A stretch of 64,000 nucleotides of DNA, taken from assembly GCA_028871345.1 (NCBI GenBank), contig JAGWNK010000011.1, positions 1-64,000 of the forward strand, given 5' to 3'. Positions within the stretch are counted from its first letter, which is position 1, and the number at the start of each line of letters is the position of its first letter. The notes under the pieces are model-generated. The model saw nothing but the letters and a program-made list of their open reading frames with translations, was not told where the DNA came from and did not search any database. This DNA is from Alphaproteobacteria bacterium. GTDB lineage: Bacteria > Pseudomonadota > Alphaproteobacteria > Micropepsales > Micropepsaceae. The position numbers and the translations under genes were made by a program. Shown here in pieces: positions 44,705-53,320 of the stretch.

Positions 44705-45832
44705 CTACTTGGCCTTCCAACTGTCGGCATAAGACCTGTCCTCGGTGTCCGCCGCCGCCTCCGACAGGTCGAGGGGATCGCGGGCGTCGATCATCACGGC
44801 GACCTCGTCCGTCATCGTCTTGGCGGCCTTGGCGCCCGCGGCGAATGCCTTGGGGTGGGGGCCGTGGGTGAAGCCGCAGGGATGGAACGTCACCATGCCC
44901 GGCCGGATGTTGTCGCGACTGAAGAACTCGCCGGCGTGATAGAAGATCACCTCGTCGTAATCGTCGTTGGAATGGAAGAACGGCACCTTCAGCGCGCCGG
45001 GGTCGCTCTCGATCGGCCGCGGCACGAACGTGCAGACGATGAAGCGGTCCGACAGAAAGGTCGCATGGACCGAGGGCGGAATGTGGTAGCGATGGCTCAT
45101 CACCGGGCGGATGTCGCGCCAGTTGAGCTTGACGGCGCTGAGGTTTCCCTTCCAGCCCGCGGCATCCAGCGGATTGAAGGGATAGGTGATGGTCGTGATC
45201 GCGTCGCGCCGCTTCACCTCCACCCGCCAGGGCCGTTCGTCGGCTTGGGCGCGGAAGGCATTGTCCAGCCTCGGTGTGTCCAAGGCGGCCGGGTCGAAGA
45301 TGGCGTGAGGACCCAGGATGCCCCGCTCAGGGAGCCGGTAGGAACCGTTCGTCGCCTCGATGAGAAGCAGGACGGTGGGTGACTTCGGTTCGAGGCGCCA
45401 CATCGTGCCGCGCGGCAGCAGGATGTAGTCGCCTTCGCCACAGGGCAGGTGGCCGAAGTCGCAGAACAGATCACCGCCGCCCTCGTGGACGAACAGGAGA
45501 TCGTCGCCGTCCGCGTTGCGCGCCAGCGCCGCCATGGCGTGTTCGATGCGCCAAATCCTCAGCTTGACCGAGGCGTTGGTCAGCAGCGCGGCCGCATCGA
45601 AGGGACCGCCGGCCCGGGCGGCCTTCTTGGCGTTGAAGGCGCGCGGCCGCAGCGGCCCCTCGAACGAGGTCCATCCCGTCGGCGGGTGGCGATGGTAGAT
45701 GTGGCTCGCCGGCCCGAAGAACCCGTCGCGGCCGATCTCGCGCTCATAGGTACCGGCGGGGAGATCGGCGTGTGCCTGACGCGACGTCTCTCCCTCGATG
45801 CGGGGGAATTCGATCCAATTCTTCGCGCTCAT
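44705..45832 (-). CDS. hmgA: Homogentisate 1,2-dioxygenase
   Basis: This iron(II) ring-cleaving dioxygenase (375 residues) converts homogentisate to maleylacetoacetate. It has a cupin fold with the iron-binding region SNDDYDEVIFYHAGEFFSR (His/Glu ligands), FHPCGFTHGPHP (His ligand) and the preceding SHRYHIPPSVHATFLSD. At 375 residues it is shorter than the mammalian enzyme (about 445), as I would expect for the short bacterial form. Its start overlaps the hppD stop as ATGA. Confidence 0.93.
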   Translation of the reverse strand: MSAKNWIEFPRIEGETSRQAHADLPAGTYEREIGRDGFFGPASHIYHRHPPTGWTSFEGPLRPRAFNAKKAARAGGPFDAAALLTNASVKLRIWRIEHAMAALARNADGDDLLFVHEGGGDLFCDFGHLPCGEGDYILLPRGTMWRLEPKSPTVLLLIEATNGSYRLPERGILGPHAIFDPAALDTPRLDNAFRAQADERPWRVEVKRRDAITTITYPFNPLDAAGWKGNLSAVKLNWRDIRPVMSHRYHIPPSVHATFLSDRFIVCTFVPRPIESDPGALKVPFFHSNDDYDEVIFYHAGEFFSRDNIRPGMVTFHPCGFTHGPHPKAFAAGAKAAKTMTDEVAVMIDARDPLDLSEAAADTEDRSYADSWKAK

Positions 45833-46899
45833 GCCCGCAGCACTCCGCGCTGGATCTGGTCGGCTTCGATGGATTCGAACAGGGCCCGGAAATTGCCCTC
45901 GCCGAACCCTTCATTGCCCTTGCGCTGGATGATTTCGAAGAAGATGGGGCCGATGGCGTTGCGGGTGAAGATCTGCAGCAGCAGCCCCTGTTCGTTGTCG
46001 CCGTCGATCAGGATGCGGTTCGCCTGCATGCGCGGCAGGTCTTCGCCGTGGCCTTTGATGCGATTGTCGATGCGCTGATAATAGGTGTCCGGCGTGTCCT
46101 GGAAGGGGACGCCGAACCCCCTGAGGCTCTCCACCGAGCGGTAGATGTCGCGGGTTCCCAGTGCGATGTGCTGGATGCCTTCTCCGCGGTAGCTGTGGAG
46201 GTATTCCTCGATCTGAGACTTGTCGTCCGAGGATTCGTTGATGGGGATGCGGATCTTGCCGTCCGGGCTCGTCATGGCGCGCGACTTGAGGCCGGTCAGC
46301 TTGCCCTCGATGTCGAAGTAGCGCACTTCGCGGAAGTTGAAGAGCTTCTCGTAGAACCCCGCCCACTGATCCATGTGTCCGCGGTAGACGTTATGCGTGA
46401 CGTGGTCGATCTCGGTAAGCCCGGCCCCGGCATGGACCATGCCCTTGTCGGGATCTGTCGCCACAAAATCGACGTCGTAGATCGAATGTTCCCCGTAGCG
46501 GTCCACCAGGTAGATCACGCTGCCGCCGATACCCTCGATCGCCGGAATGTTGAGCTGCATCGGCCCGATCTGATTGTGGAAGGGTTTGGCGCCGGCGGCG
46601 ATCAGTTTGGCATAGGCGGCGGCGGCGTCCTTCACGCGAAAGGCCATGGCGCAGGCGCTCGGCCCGTGCGCTTTGGCAAATCTGGAACCGTGACTCTCCG
46701 GCTCCGCGTTGACGATGAAGTTGACGTCGCCCTGCCGGTAGAGCGTCACCGCCTTGGCGCGATGGCGAGCCACCGCCCGAAAGCCCATCTGTTCGAACAG
46801 GTGGTGAAGCTGGTCCACGTCGGGCGCGGTGTATTCGACGAATTCAAAACCGTCCGTGCCGATCGGGTTGTTCCAGATGTCCTTGCGGAGTTCAGCCAT
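45829..46899 (-). CDS. hppD: 4-hydroxyphenylpyruvate dioxygenase
   Basis: This non-haem iron dioxygenase (356 residues) turns 4-hydroxyphenylpyruvate into homogentisate. It has two vicinal-oxygen-chelate domains; the C-terminal one carries the iron ligands in EIDHVTHNV, GEGIQHIALGTRDIY and the final Glu region GFGEGNFRALFESIE. The typical KGNEGFGEGNF helix closes the active site. It is the first gene of the operon hppD-hmgA-fahA-maiA-marR, and ATG 46899 lies about 30 bases downstream of a palindromic operator candidate. Confidence 0.95.
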   Translation of the reverse strand: MAELRKDIWNNPIGTDGFEFVEYTAPDVDQLHHLFEQMGFRAVARHRAKAVTLYRQGDVNFIVNAEPESHGSRFAKAHGPSACAMAFRVKDAAAAYAKLIAAGAKPFHNQIGPMQLNIPAIEGIGGSVIYLVDRYGEHSIYDVDFVATDPDKGMVHAGAGLTEIDHVTHNVYRGHMDQWAGFYEKLFNFREVRYFDIEGKLTGLKSRAMTSPDGKIRIPINESSDDKSQIEEYLHSYRGEGIQHIALGTRDIYRSVESLRGFGVPFQDTPDTYYQRIDNRIKGHGEDLPRMQANRILIDGDNEQGLLLQIFTRNAIGPIFFEIIQRKGNEGFGEGNFRALFESIEADQIQRGVLRA

Positions 46900-46930
46900 G
46901 GCAGGCCTCAGCGTTTAGACTCCGCCAAAC

Positions 46931-46946
46931 AGTTTCATATGCAACT
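46931..46946. promoter_or_regulatory. MarR-type operator candidate upstream of hppD
   Basis: AGTTTCATATGCAACT is an inverted repeat with a single mismatched pair, giving half-sites AGTTkCATATGmAACT. On the minus strand it follows TTGACC (complement of 46952-46957), a possible -35 element, so a bound repressor would cover the promoter. The MarR gene at the operon's end is the natural ligand-responsive partner. Confidence 0.6.
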
Positions 46947-46984
46947 ATATGGGTCAAGCGATGGAAGTTGCCGTTGCGGGGCCG

Positions 46985-47581
46985 TCAATCCCGCACGATC
47001 ACGATGGATAAGGTCTTAGGTCCATGCGCGCCGAGTTCGATCGTCTGTTCGATGTCCCCGGTGCGAGAGGGGCCGGTCACCAGATTGACGGTGGAAGGCA
47101 GGGGGTGCTCGCGGATCCGCGCCAGCACGTCCTCCAGCGTGGGAAGGATGTTCCCGGCCGCGATGACGGCGATCTCCAGGCCAGGCCGGAAATGCCAGGA
47201 GGGCGGCGCGGCGGGTCCCGACAGGAACACGAGGGTGCCGGTTTCCGCGATCGCGAATGGGGCGACCGACACGGCGGCGTCGTTTGGTCCCGGCGGTGTC
47301 GTCCCCATTTCGATGTTCCAGGATAGTTCCGCGAGTTCGCACCCCGAAGGCAGATGTATGCGGGCAGGAAGGTTGCGCCCCCTGAGAACCCCACCGACAA
47401 CCTGTGGAACTTCGTCCATGCGTCCGACAATGTGCACCTCGGCGGCTTCGGCGACGGCGCGCTCCGAGAACTGAGCTATCTGGTCGGACCACGGCGCTGG
47501 CCGACGATATCGGCCCGGTCGTAGCGTGGCCTGAGCGGGACGCGACCGGATCGTCGAGAGAATGTCCTCACGCGCGCCCAT
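46985..47581 (-). CDS. lutC: LutC, lactate utilisation LUD-domain protein
   Basis: LutC (198 residues) is the third subunit of the LutABC L-lactate oxidation complex. The LUD domain is recognised by EDILSTIRSRPA at the N-terminus, VAPFAIAETGTLVFLSGP, AVIAAGNILPTLEDVLARI and the closing TGPSRTGDIEQTIELGAHGP, which is the family signature. It overlaps lutB by 14 bases on the same strand. Confidence 0.93.
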   Translation of the reverse strand: MGAREDILSTIRSRPAQATLRPGRYRRPAPWSDQIAQFSERAVAEAAEVHIVGRMDEVPQVVGGVLRGRNLPARIHLPSGCELAELSWNIEMGTTPPGPNDAAVSVAPFAIAETGTLVFLSGPAAPPSWHFRPGLEIAVIAAGNILPTLEDVLARIREHPLPSTVNLVTGPSRTGDIEQTIELGAHGPKTLSIVIVRD

Positions 47582-48983
47582 TTTTCCACAACTCCATGAA
47601 CGTCTTTCCGTGTGGCGCAGGAAAATTCCGCACCAGAAACCAACCGTTGCGCATCGGTACGGCGCGAATGGAGCCGCGCTTGCCGGCCATCAGGCGCAGT
47701 GCGCGTGCCGTTGCTGCGCTGAGCAGGCGGTACAATCGCGGCCTGCGGGCGGCAAATGCCCATGCCTGTAAGCTGAACGTCGCAATCTTCGAGGCTTCAC
47801 CGCTTGCGAATTCCCTTTGCCGCCAGTACCGCATGATGTTCGGCAGCGGAATGCGGACCGGACAGACCTCGGCACAGCGACCGCAGAACGTCGAAGCGTT
47901 GGGATGGTGATGGGCTTGTGCCATCCCGAGGATACCCGGATTGAGCGCGGCGCCGATCGGTCCGGGGTAGGTTGCGCCATAGGCATGGCCGCCCACGGCC
48001 ACGTAGATGGGGCAATGGTTGATGCAGGCGCTGCACCGGATGCAGCGCAGCACGTCCTGCGCCTCCGTGCCGAGCAGCGCTGCGCGTCCGTGATCGAGCA
48101 AAACGACATGAAAATCGCCTGGTCCGTCGGTGTCGGCATCCCGCCGCCCGCCGGCCATGATGCTGACATAGGTCGTGATCTCCTGCCCTGTCGCTGACCG
48201 CGTCAGCAAACGGACGAGAGCCGCCACGTCGTCGAGATCGGCAACCACCTTCTCGATGCCCGTCAGGACGATGTGCGTCTTCGGCAGAAGACGACTGAGA
48301 TCGCCATTGCCCTCGTTGGTGACGATGATAGCCGCGCCGTCTTCCGCGCTGAGGAAGTTGGCCCCGGTGATGCCGGCGTCGGCCTTCTCGAAGCGTTCGC
48401 GCAGAACCGTTCGCGCCTCCCCAACCAGGGCATTGCGTTCCGTCAGGGGGCGCGCGGGATCGAGCTGCTTGTGCGCGTCGCGGAACGTGTCCGCGACCTG
48501 CTCTTTGTGAAGGTGGAACGCAGGGGCGATGATGTGGCTCGGCGGCTCGTGGCGCAGCTGGACGATGTATTCGCCCAGATCGGTCTCGACCGGCTTGATT
48601 CCGTTGGCTTCCAGGAAAGGATTGAGCTCGATCTCCTCGGAGACCATGGTCTTGCCTTTGGTGACGGTCTTGGCGCCAGCGTCGCGCAGGATCGCCAGTA
48701 TGATCTCGCGGGCTTCTTGAGGTGTGCGGGCCCAATGAACATGTCCGCCGCGGGCCGTCACGTTCCTCTCGAATGTCTCGAGCAGGTCCGCCAGGTGATC
48801 GATGGCGTAATTCCGGATGTCCCGGCCGGCATCGCGCAAGGCCTCGAAATCTCCGTAGCGCTCGATCGCCTTCTTCCGCGCCAGACTGAAATGCGATTTC
48901 AGCCGGCCCAACGCCGATTGCAGGCTCGGATCGGCCATGGCGGCGCTGGCATTTCCGGGGAACGCTCTGGGATCATACGTCAT
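47568..48983 (-). CDS. lutB: LutB, iron-sulfur LUD-domain protein
   Basis: LutB (471 residues) is the iron-sulfur subunit of LutABC. The N-terminal LUD domain includes ARTPQEAREIILAILRD, KGKTMVSEEIELNPFLEANG, ETDLGEYIVQL and GANFLSAEDGAAIIVTNEGN. Two [4Fe-4S] clusters are indicated by CIRCSACINHCPIY and CGRCAEVCPVRIP near 310 and 360. A C-terminal DUF3390-like tail follows. ATG 48983 overlaps the lutA stop. A longer frame reading back through lutA has no family support. Confidence 0.94.
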   Translation of the reverse strand: MTYDPRAFPGNASAAMADPSLQSALGRLKSHFSLARKKAIERYGDFEALRDAGRDIRNYAIDHLADLLETFERNVTARGGHVHWARTPQEAREIILAILRDAGAKTVTKGKTMVSEEIELNPFLEANGIKPVETDLGEYIVQLRHEPPSHIIAPAFHLHKEQVADTFRDAHKQLDPARPLTERNALVGEARTVLRERFEKADAGITGANFLSAEDGAAIIVTNEGNGDLSRLLPKTHIVLTGIEKVVADLDDVAALVRLLTRSATGQEITTYVSIMAGGRRDADTDGPGDFHVVLLDHGRAALLGTEAQDVLRCIRCSACINHCPIYVAVGGHAYGATYPGPIGAALNPGILGMAQAHHHPNASTFCGRCAEVCPVRIPLPNIMRYWRQREFASGEASKIATFSLQAWAFAARRPRLYRLLSAATARALRLMAGKRGSIRAVPMRNGWFLVRNFPAPHGKTFMELWKNGRA

Positions 48984-49738
48984 GGCTCGCCCAGTGCCGG
49001 TTCGTCGCTCATGCCGGCAAGGATTTCTACGGCGTGGCGGACCTGCATCGTTCTGCCCTGCCGTTCCAGGCGCCCCGCCAGATGCAGGAGGCAGCCGAGA
49101 TCGACGCCGGTCAGGATGGTGGCGCCCGTGGCCGATGCGTCGGCAAGCTTGTTGTCCGCCATGCGGGCCGAGATTTGCGGGTACTTCACCGAAAACAGCC
49201 CGCCGAAGCCGCAACAGACCTCTGGGTCGGAAAGTTCGACCAGTGTCAAGCCTTCGACCGAGGAAAGCAGCTGGCGCGGCTCGGACTTCACGCCCATCTC
49301 GCGCAGTGATGAACAGGAGCTGTGGTAGCACGCCTTGGCCGGGCACTTGGCTTTCACGGCACTCACGCCCATGACGCGGACGAGAAAACTGACGAGTTCG
49401 TGCGTCTTTGCCGCAAGCGCCTTGGCGCGCTCCGCGTAGGCTTCGTCGTTCCTCAAGCATTCGGGATAGTGGACCCGGATCATCCCGGCGCAGGAACCCG
49501 ACGGCACCACGAGGTAATCGAACGCCTCGAAGACATCTATGACCTGGCGAGCCACGGCTGCCGCGTTCCCGCTGTCGCCGGCATTCCAGGCCGGTTGCCC
49601 GCAACAGGTCTGACGCTCCGGCACGATCACCTCGCAGCCGGCCTCCTCCAGAAGCTTGACGGCGGCGAAGCCGACCTGCGGGCGGACCAGGTCGGCGAGA
49701 CAGGTTACGAACAGACCGACCCGCGGACGATCGCTCAT
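48980..49738 (-). CDS. lutA: LutA, Fe-S oxidoreductase with CCG domains
   Basis: LutA (252 residues) is the first subunit of the L-lactate oxidising complex. It begins RVGLFVTCLADLVRPQVGFAAV and has two cysteine-rich CCG domains: ERQTCCGQPAWNAGD and SDPEVCCGFGGLFSVKYP, with KACYHSSCSS between them. These bind iron-sulfur clusters, as in heterodisulfide reductase HdrB. The stop overlaps the lutB start; its own start overlaps the acyltransferase stop, placing lutABC behind that gene. Confidence 0.94.
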   Translation of the reverse strand: MSDRPRVGLFVTCLADLVRPQVGFAAVKLLEEAGCEVIVPERQTCCGQPAWNAGDSGNAAAVARQVIDVFEAFDYLVVPSGSCAGMIRVHYPECLRNDEAYAERAKALAAKTHELVSFLVRVMGVSAVKAKCPAKACYHSSCSSLREMGVKSEPRQLLSSVEGLTLVELSDPEVCCGFGGLFSVKYPQISARMADNKLADASATGATILTGVDLGCLLHLAGRLERQGRTMQVRHAVEILAGMSDEPALGEP

Positions 49739-50646
49739 GTCGCCCCCGCAGATCGCGTCAGGGACTTATGGGACTTTGGTGCCCGCCGGGGCCGTTTCAG
49801 GCGAGGCTTGGGCGGATTCTGAACTCCGGCCCCCAGGGAATAGGTCAGATCCCGCAGATGCTGCATGAAGCGATACCGGTCGGTGATGGTGGCGAGCGAT
49901 TCATAAGGAACGACATCGCCGATCCGCACCAGAACCTCACTGCCGATCTTGTCGTGGACCTCCTTGAACAGCAGCGATAGACGCAATGTCATGCTGACAT
50001 GGCTCGCCATCTGGAAGAGCCTGCTGTTCTGCCCCGCGAAGAAGACGGGTGCCACCGGGGCCTTGGCCTGGGTGATCATCCGGGCAGTGAAAGTCTTCCA
50101 ATCCGTGTCGATCGCTTTGCGATGCCAGAACTTTGGCGTCGTGGACACACCGCCGGCCGGGAATATGATGAGGCATCCGCCCTGCATCAGGTGCGCCTTG
50201 GCTTCCGCCCGGGACTTCAGGTTGGTCTTCAGGGCCTCCGCCGTTTCGGCGAAGTCGATGGGAAGGAGGTACGGCTTGATCTCCTCGGCGCGGTAGAGCA
50301 CCGAATTCGTCAGCACTCGGAAATCCGTTCTGACCTTGGCCACGATATGGCAGATCGCCAGTCCGTCGAGGACGCCGAACGGGTGGTTCGAAACCACGAC
50401 AAGCGCACCCGTCTTGGGCCACGCCGAGAGCTTCGCCGGATCGAATGTGACGTTGAGCTCCAATCGCCTTATTGCCGCATCCCAGAACGTCTCATCGCCC
50501 TTGGGCTGATTGCGATAGTCTTCGTAAAGCCACCGCAGATAGGGTTGGCCTGTCATGCGTTCGATGAGGCGGATGACGAGCCTCTTCAGCCGGGGATCGT
50601 CCGGTGCCGCATAGGAGAACGTGTCGTCGCTGACGGGGTCGGCCAT
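49735..50646 (-). CDS. PlsC-like lysophospholipid acyltransferase family protein
   Basis: This 303-residue 1-acyl-glycerol-phosphate-acyltransferase-family protein has the catalytic motif VSNHPFGVLDGLA (an NHxxxxD box) near residue 87, the second-substrate region FPAGGVSTTPKFW and VFFAGQNSRLFQ. This layout (a Pro/Gly-containing box and no N-terminal membrane helix) is like the hemolysin/OlsA group. The C-terminus is basic (RLKRPRRAPKSHKS). It overlaps lutA by four bases and may be translated together with it, though the functional link is unclear. Confidence 0.85.
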   Translation of the reverse strand: MADPVSDDTFSYAAPDDPRLKRLVIRLIERMTGQPYLRWLYEDYRNQPKGDETFWDAAIRRLELNVTFDPAKLSAWPKTGALVVVSNHPFGVLDGLAICHIVAKVRTDFRVLTNSVLYRAEEIKPYLLPIDFAETAEALKTNLKSRAEAKAHLMQGGCLIIFPAGGVSTTPKFWHRKAIDTDWKTFTARMITQAKAPVAPVFFAGQNSRLFQMASHVSMTLRLSLLFKEVHDKIGSEVLVRIGDVVPYESLATITDRYRFMQHLRDLTYSLGAGVQNPPKPRLKRPRRAPKSHKSLTRSAGAT

Positions 50647-50658
50647 GATTCCGGTAGT

Positions 50659-51624
50659 CTACAGGAACCGCCGCTTGAGCCAATCCGTCATGATGGCGTT
50701 GGTGCGGTGCGGATTCTCCTGCTGCGTCCAGTGGCCGCAACTGCGGATGAGGACCTTCTCGAGGTCTGGCACATAGGCTTCCATGCCGTCCGCCATCGAA
50801 GGACGCAGTATGAAGTCATCCTCCGCCATGATCATCAGCGACGGTGCCGCGACCTTCTGCTTCACGTTGTCCATCTGCTGCCAGTTGCGCAGCATGTTGC
50901 GATACCAGTTGAGGCCACCGGTGAAGCCCGTCCTCTTGAAGGTGTCGACATAGACTTTCATCTCGTCCGGCTCAAGGAGGGGCTCGCCGCGCCAATGCGC
51001 CTCCTCACGGGCGAACGACCCGAACAGGTTCAGGGCCTTCATCTCCGGTGGTGCCGCACTGAACTCGCTCTGCGTAATGGCGTTCTTGCGCATGAAAAAG
51101 CGGAACGTGCGCGCGACGTCCCGCGCCAGGATGCCGTCGGCTTCGCCTGGCTTCTGGAATTGCAGCATATAGTTGTCGCTGCCGTAGATCGTGCGCAGGG
51201 TGGTCAGCGGATCCACCGGCATGTGGGGTATCAGCGGCGTATTGAGCGAGATCACGGCCCGCACCACTTCGGGATGCAGCAGCGCCATCGACCAGGCGAC
51301 GGCTCCGCCCCAATCGTGTCCGCAGAAGACAGCCTCGTCGATTTCCAGCGCGCCGAGCAGACCCATGAGGTCGTCCGTGAGATGCGCCATGTCGTACTGG
51401 TCCATGCCGGGCGGGCGGCTGGTGAGGCCGTAACCGCGTTGGTCGGGCGCCAAGACGCGACATCCGATCTGCGCCAGCGCCGGAAGCTGATGCCGCCAGG
51501 AATAGGCCAGCTCGGGAAACCCGTGCAGCAGGACCACGGGAAGACCGTTATCGGGGCCGGCTTGGTGCACCGCCATCTCGATGCCGTTTGTCGGAATCAT
51601 CACCGGCTGCGGAAACGATGCCAT
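50659..51624 (-). CDS. Epoxide-hydrolase-like alpha/beta hydrolase
   Basis: This 321-residue soluble hydrolase has the pattern of epoxide hydrolases and haloalkane dehalogenases: VVLLHGFPELAYSWRHQLPAL (oxyanion HGFPE), APDQRGYGLTSRPP, the Asp nucleophile in FCGHDWGGAVAW near residue 105, NMLRNWQQMD in the cap, MIMAEDDFILRP for the acid and CGHWTQQENP for the His. ATG 51624 is supported by GGGAGGACG upstream. It sits upstream of the acyltransferase on the same strand. The substrate is unknown. Confidence 0.9.
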   Translation of the reverse strand: MASFPQPVMIPTNGIEMAVHQAGPDNGLPVVLLHGFPELAYSWRHQLPALAQIGCRVLAPDQRGYGLTSRPPGMDQYDMAHLTDDLMGLLGALEIDEAVFCGHDWGGAVAWSMALLHPEVVRAVISLNTPLIPHMPVDPLTTLRTIYGSDNYMLQFQKPGEADGILARDVARTFRFFMRKNAITQSEFSAAPPEMKALNLFGSFAREEAHWRGEPLLEPDEMKVYVDTFKRTGFTGGLNWYRNMLRNWQQMDNVKQKVAAPSLMIMAEDDFILRPSMADGMEAYVPDLEKVLIRSCGHWTQQENPHRTNAIMTDWLKRRFL

Positions 51625-51638
51625 GTCGTCCTCCCAAC

Positions 51639-52010
51639 CTAAGATCTCAGCTTGAGTCCGGCCCAGATCAGTGCCAACCATCCCCCCAGGAACGCGATGC
51701 CTCCGAACGGCGTGACATAGCCCGCGGCGCGCACGCCCGTGAGCGCCAGGAAATACAGCGAGCCGCAGAACAGCAGCAGACCGACCACGAAGAGCCACGC
51801 CGCGATCCGCGCGCGCGGCGCCGCTTCTCCTTTCATCGCAAGCGCCGCCAGACCCAGGGCGAGGGCATGATACATCTGGTAACGGGCGCCGATACCGAAG
51901 ATTTCGAGCGCCTCTGCGTCGAGCCTGCCCCGGAGCCCGTGGGCCTCGAGGACGCCCGCCGCCACGGCGATGGCGCCGTTGAGCGCCGCGAGGATGAACC
52001 AGGCGCTCAT
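51639..52010 (-). CDS. DUF423 family small membrane protein
   Basis: This 123-residue protein has four predicted membrane segments and the DUF423 pattern: LAALNGAIAVAAGVLEAHGLRGRL, FGIGARYQMYHALALGLAAL and GYVTPFGGIAFLGGWLALIW. The starting AHGLRG and the MYHALAL segment are the best family markers. The start overlaps the stop of the upstream M20 gene by four bases. The function of the family is not established. Confidence 0.88.
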   Translation of the reverse strand: MSAWFILAALNGAIAVAAGVLEAHGLRGRLDAEALEIFGIGARYQMYHALALGLAALAMKGEAAPRARIAAWLFVVGLLLFCGSLYFLALTGVRAAGYVTPFGGIAFLGGWLALIWAGLKLRS

Positions 52011-53251
52011 CGACAGCCGCAGGCGTGCTCGTGATCGTGCGACACCTTGTCGACGGCCAACCGCGACAGTTCCGCGGTCGCCTCGAAATCGGACCGGACG
52101 GCGTTCATCAGGCTGCTGTCGGCCATCGCCTCCAGCGCGGTGAGGGCCAGGGACTTGGCACCATCGATCACCGCGGCATCCCCGCGGTCGGATGCCGCCC
52201 ACTGGGCGAATTCCGGGTTGTGGATGATCACGCCGACCGGAGCAACGGCCAGCATGGGATGGATCGACGGCACGCGATGGCTCACGTTGCCCATGTCGGT
52301 CGAGCCTGCGAACCCCGGCGGGATGTCCTTGAGCGGGAAGAACTCGCGACCGAGCGCCTTCGCGTTGCGCTCATAGACCTCGGCCATCGGCCAATTGGTC
52401 TTGAGGTCGAGATAATCGGCGGCGCCCCAGTTCAGTTCGAGCCGGCATCCCGAGGCCAGTGCGCCCGCCTCGAAGCAGGCTCGCACGCGTGCCTTGAGGG
52501 GATCGAGCTCGTCCATCGTCGCGGCACGAATGTAGAAACGGCAGGCGGCGCGCTCCGGGACGATGTTGGGAGCAAGCCCTCCGTCGGTGATGATGCCGTG
52601 GATGCGTTCGGAACTGCGGATGTGCTGACGTAGTTGGGCGATCGCCTGGTAGGCCGTGACCACCGCGTCCAGGGCGTTCAACCCGCGGTGCGGCATCGCC
52701 GAAGCGTGCGCGGCAAAGCCGTGATAGACCGCTTCTACGTCCGACACGGCGATGCATGGCATGGTCATCAGATTCATATTGGAAGGATGGATCATCATCG
52801 CCGCGTCTGCGCCCTGGAATGCACCATGGCGGGCCATGAGTTCCTTGCCGCCGTGGCGCTCCTCGGCCGGCGTGCCGAGATAGCGGACCACGCCGGGCAG
52901 CGCGCTGCCCAACTTCGCCAGCGCCATCGCAGCACCGTAGCCGACCGTCGCGATGACGTTGTGGCCGCAAGCATGGCCGACGCCGGGCAGGGCGTCGTAT
53001 TCGGAAAGGATGGCGACGACGGGACCGCCGGCTTTGCCAAATTCGGCCGCGTACGCTGTCGGCAAGCCGAACGCCTCGCGCGTCACCGGAATTCCGTTGG
53101 CGCGGACACCGTCGGCCAGGCGCGCCGAAGCGCGGAATTCTTCGAGCGCGAGCTCGGGATCAGCATGAATGGCATGGCTGAGTTGGAGAAGTTCGCCGGT
53201 CATCGAATCGACCGCGGAGACCAGATCTTTCCTCAGTGAATCCAGCGACAT
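52007..53251 (-). CDS. M20 family amidohydrolase (AbgB/hippurate-hydrolase-like)
   Basis: This roughly 414-residue metallo-amidohydrolase shows VAILSEYDALPGVGHACGHN (metal ligands His and Asp), TPAEERHGGKELM (the Glu pair), the dimerisation domain with YHGFAAHASAMPHRGLNALDA and IPPGFAGSTDMGNVSHRVPSIHP. The closing HEHACGCR tail is unusual: a His/Cys-rich end that might bind metal. I chose ATG 53251 because GGGAA precedes it; in-frame ATGs at 53257, 53263 and 53275 are alternatives. Such enzymes cleave acylated amino acids or aminobenzoyl-glutamate. Confidence 0.88.
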   Translation of the reverse strand: MSLDSLRKDLVSAVDSMTGELLQLSHAIHADPELALEEFRASARLADGVRANGIPVTREAFGLPTAYAAEFGKAGGPVVAILSEYDALPGVGHACGHNVIATVGYGAAMALAKLGSALPGVVRYLGTPAEERHGGKELMARHGAFQGADAAMMIHPSNMNLMTMPCIAVSDVEAVYHGFAAHASAMPHRGLNALDAVVTAYQAIAQLRQHIRSSERIHGIITDGGLAPNIVPERAACRFYIRAATMDELDPLKARVRACFEAGALASGCRLELNWGAADYLDLKTNWPMAEVYERNAKALGREFFPLKDIPPGFAGSTDMGNVSHRVPSIHPMLAVAPVGVIIHNPEFAQWAASDRGDAAVIDGAKSLALTALEAMADSSLMNAVRSDFEATAELSRLAVDKVSHDHEHACGCR

Positions 53252-53320
53252 AGGCATTCCCATGGAAGGGGTCACAAAGCATCATAGACACTTGCTGGTG
53301 GCTTTGCGAAGGTCGAAGCC

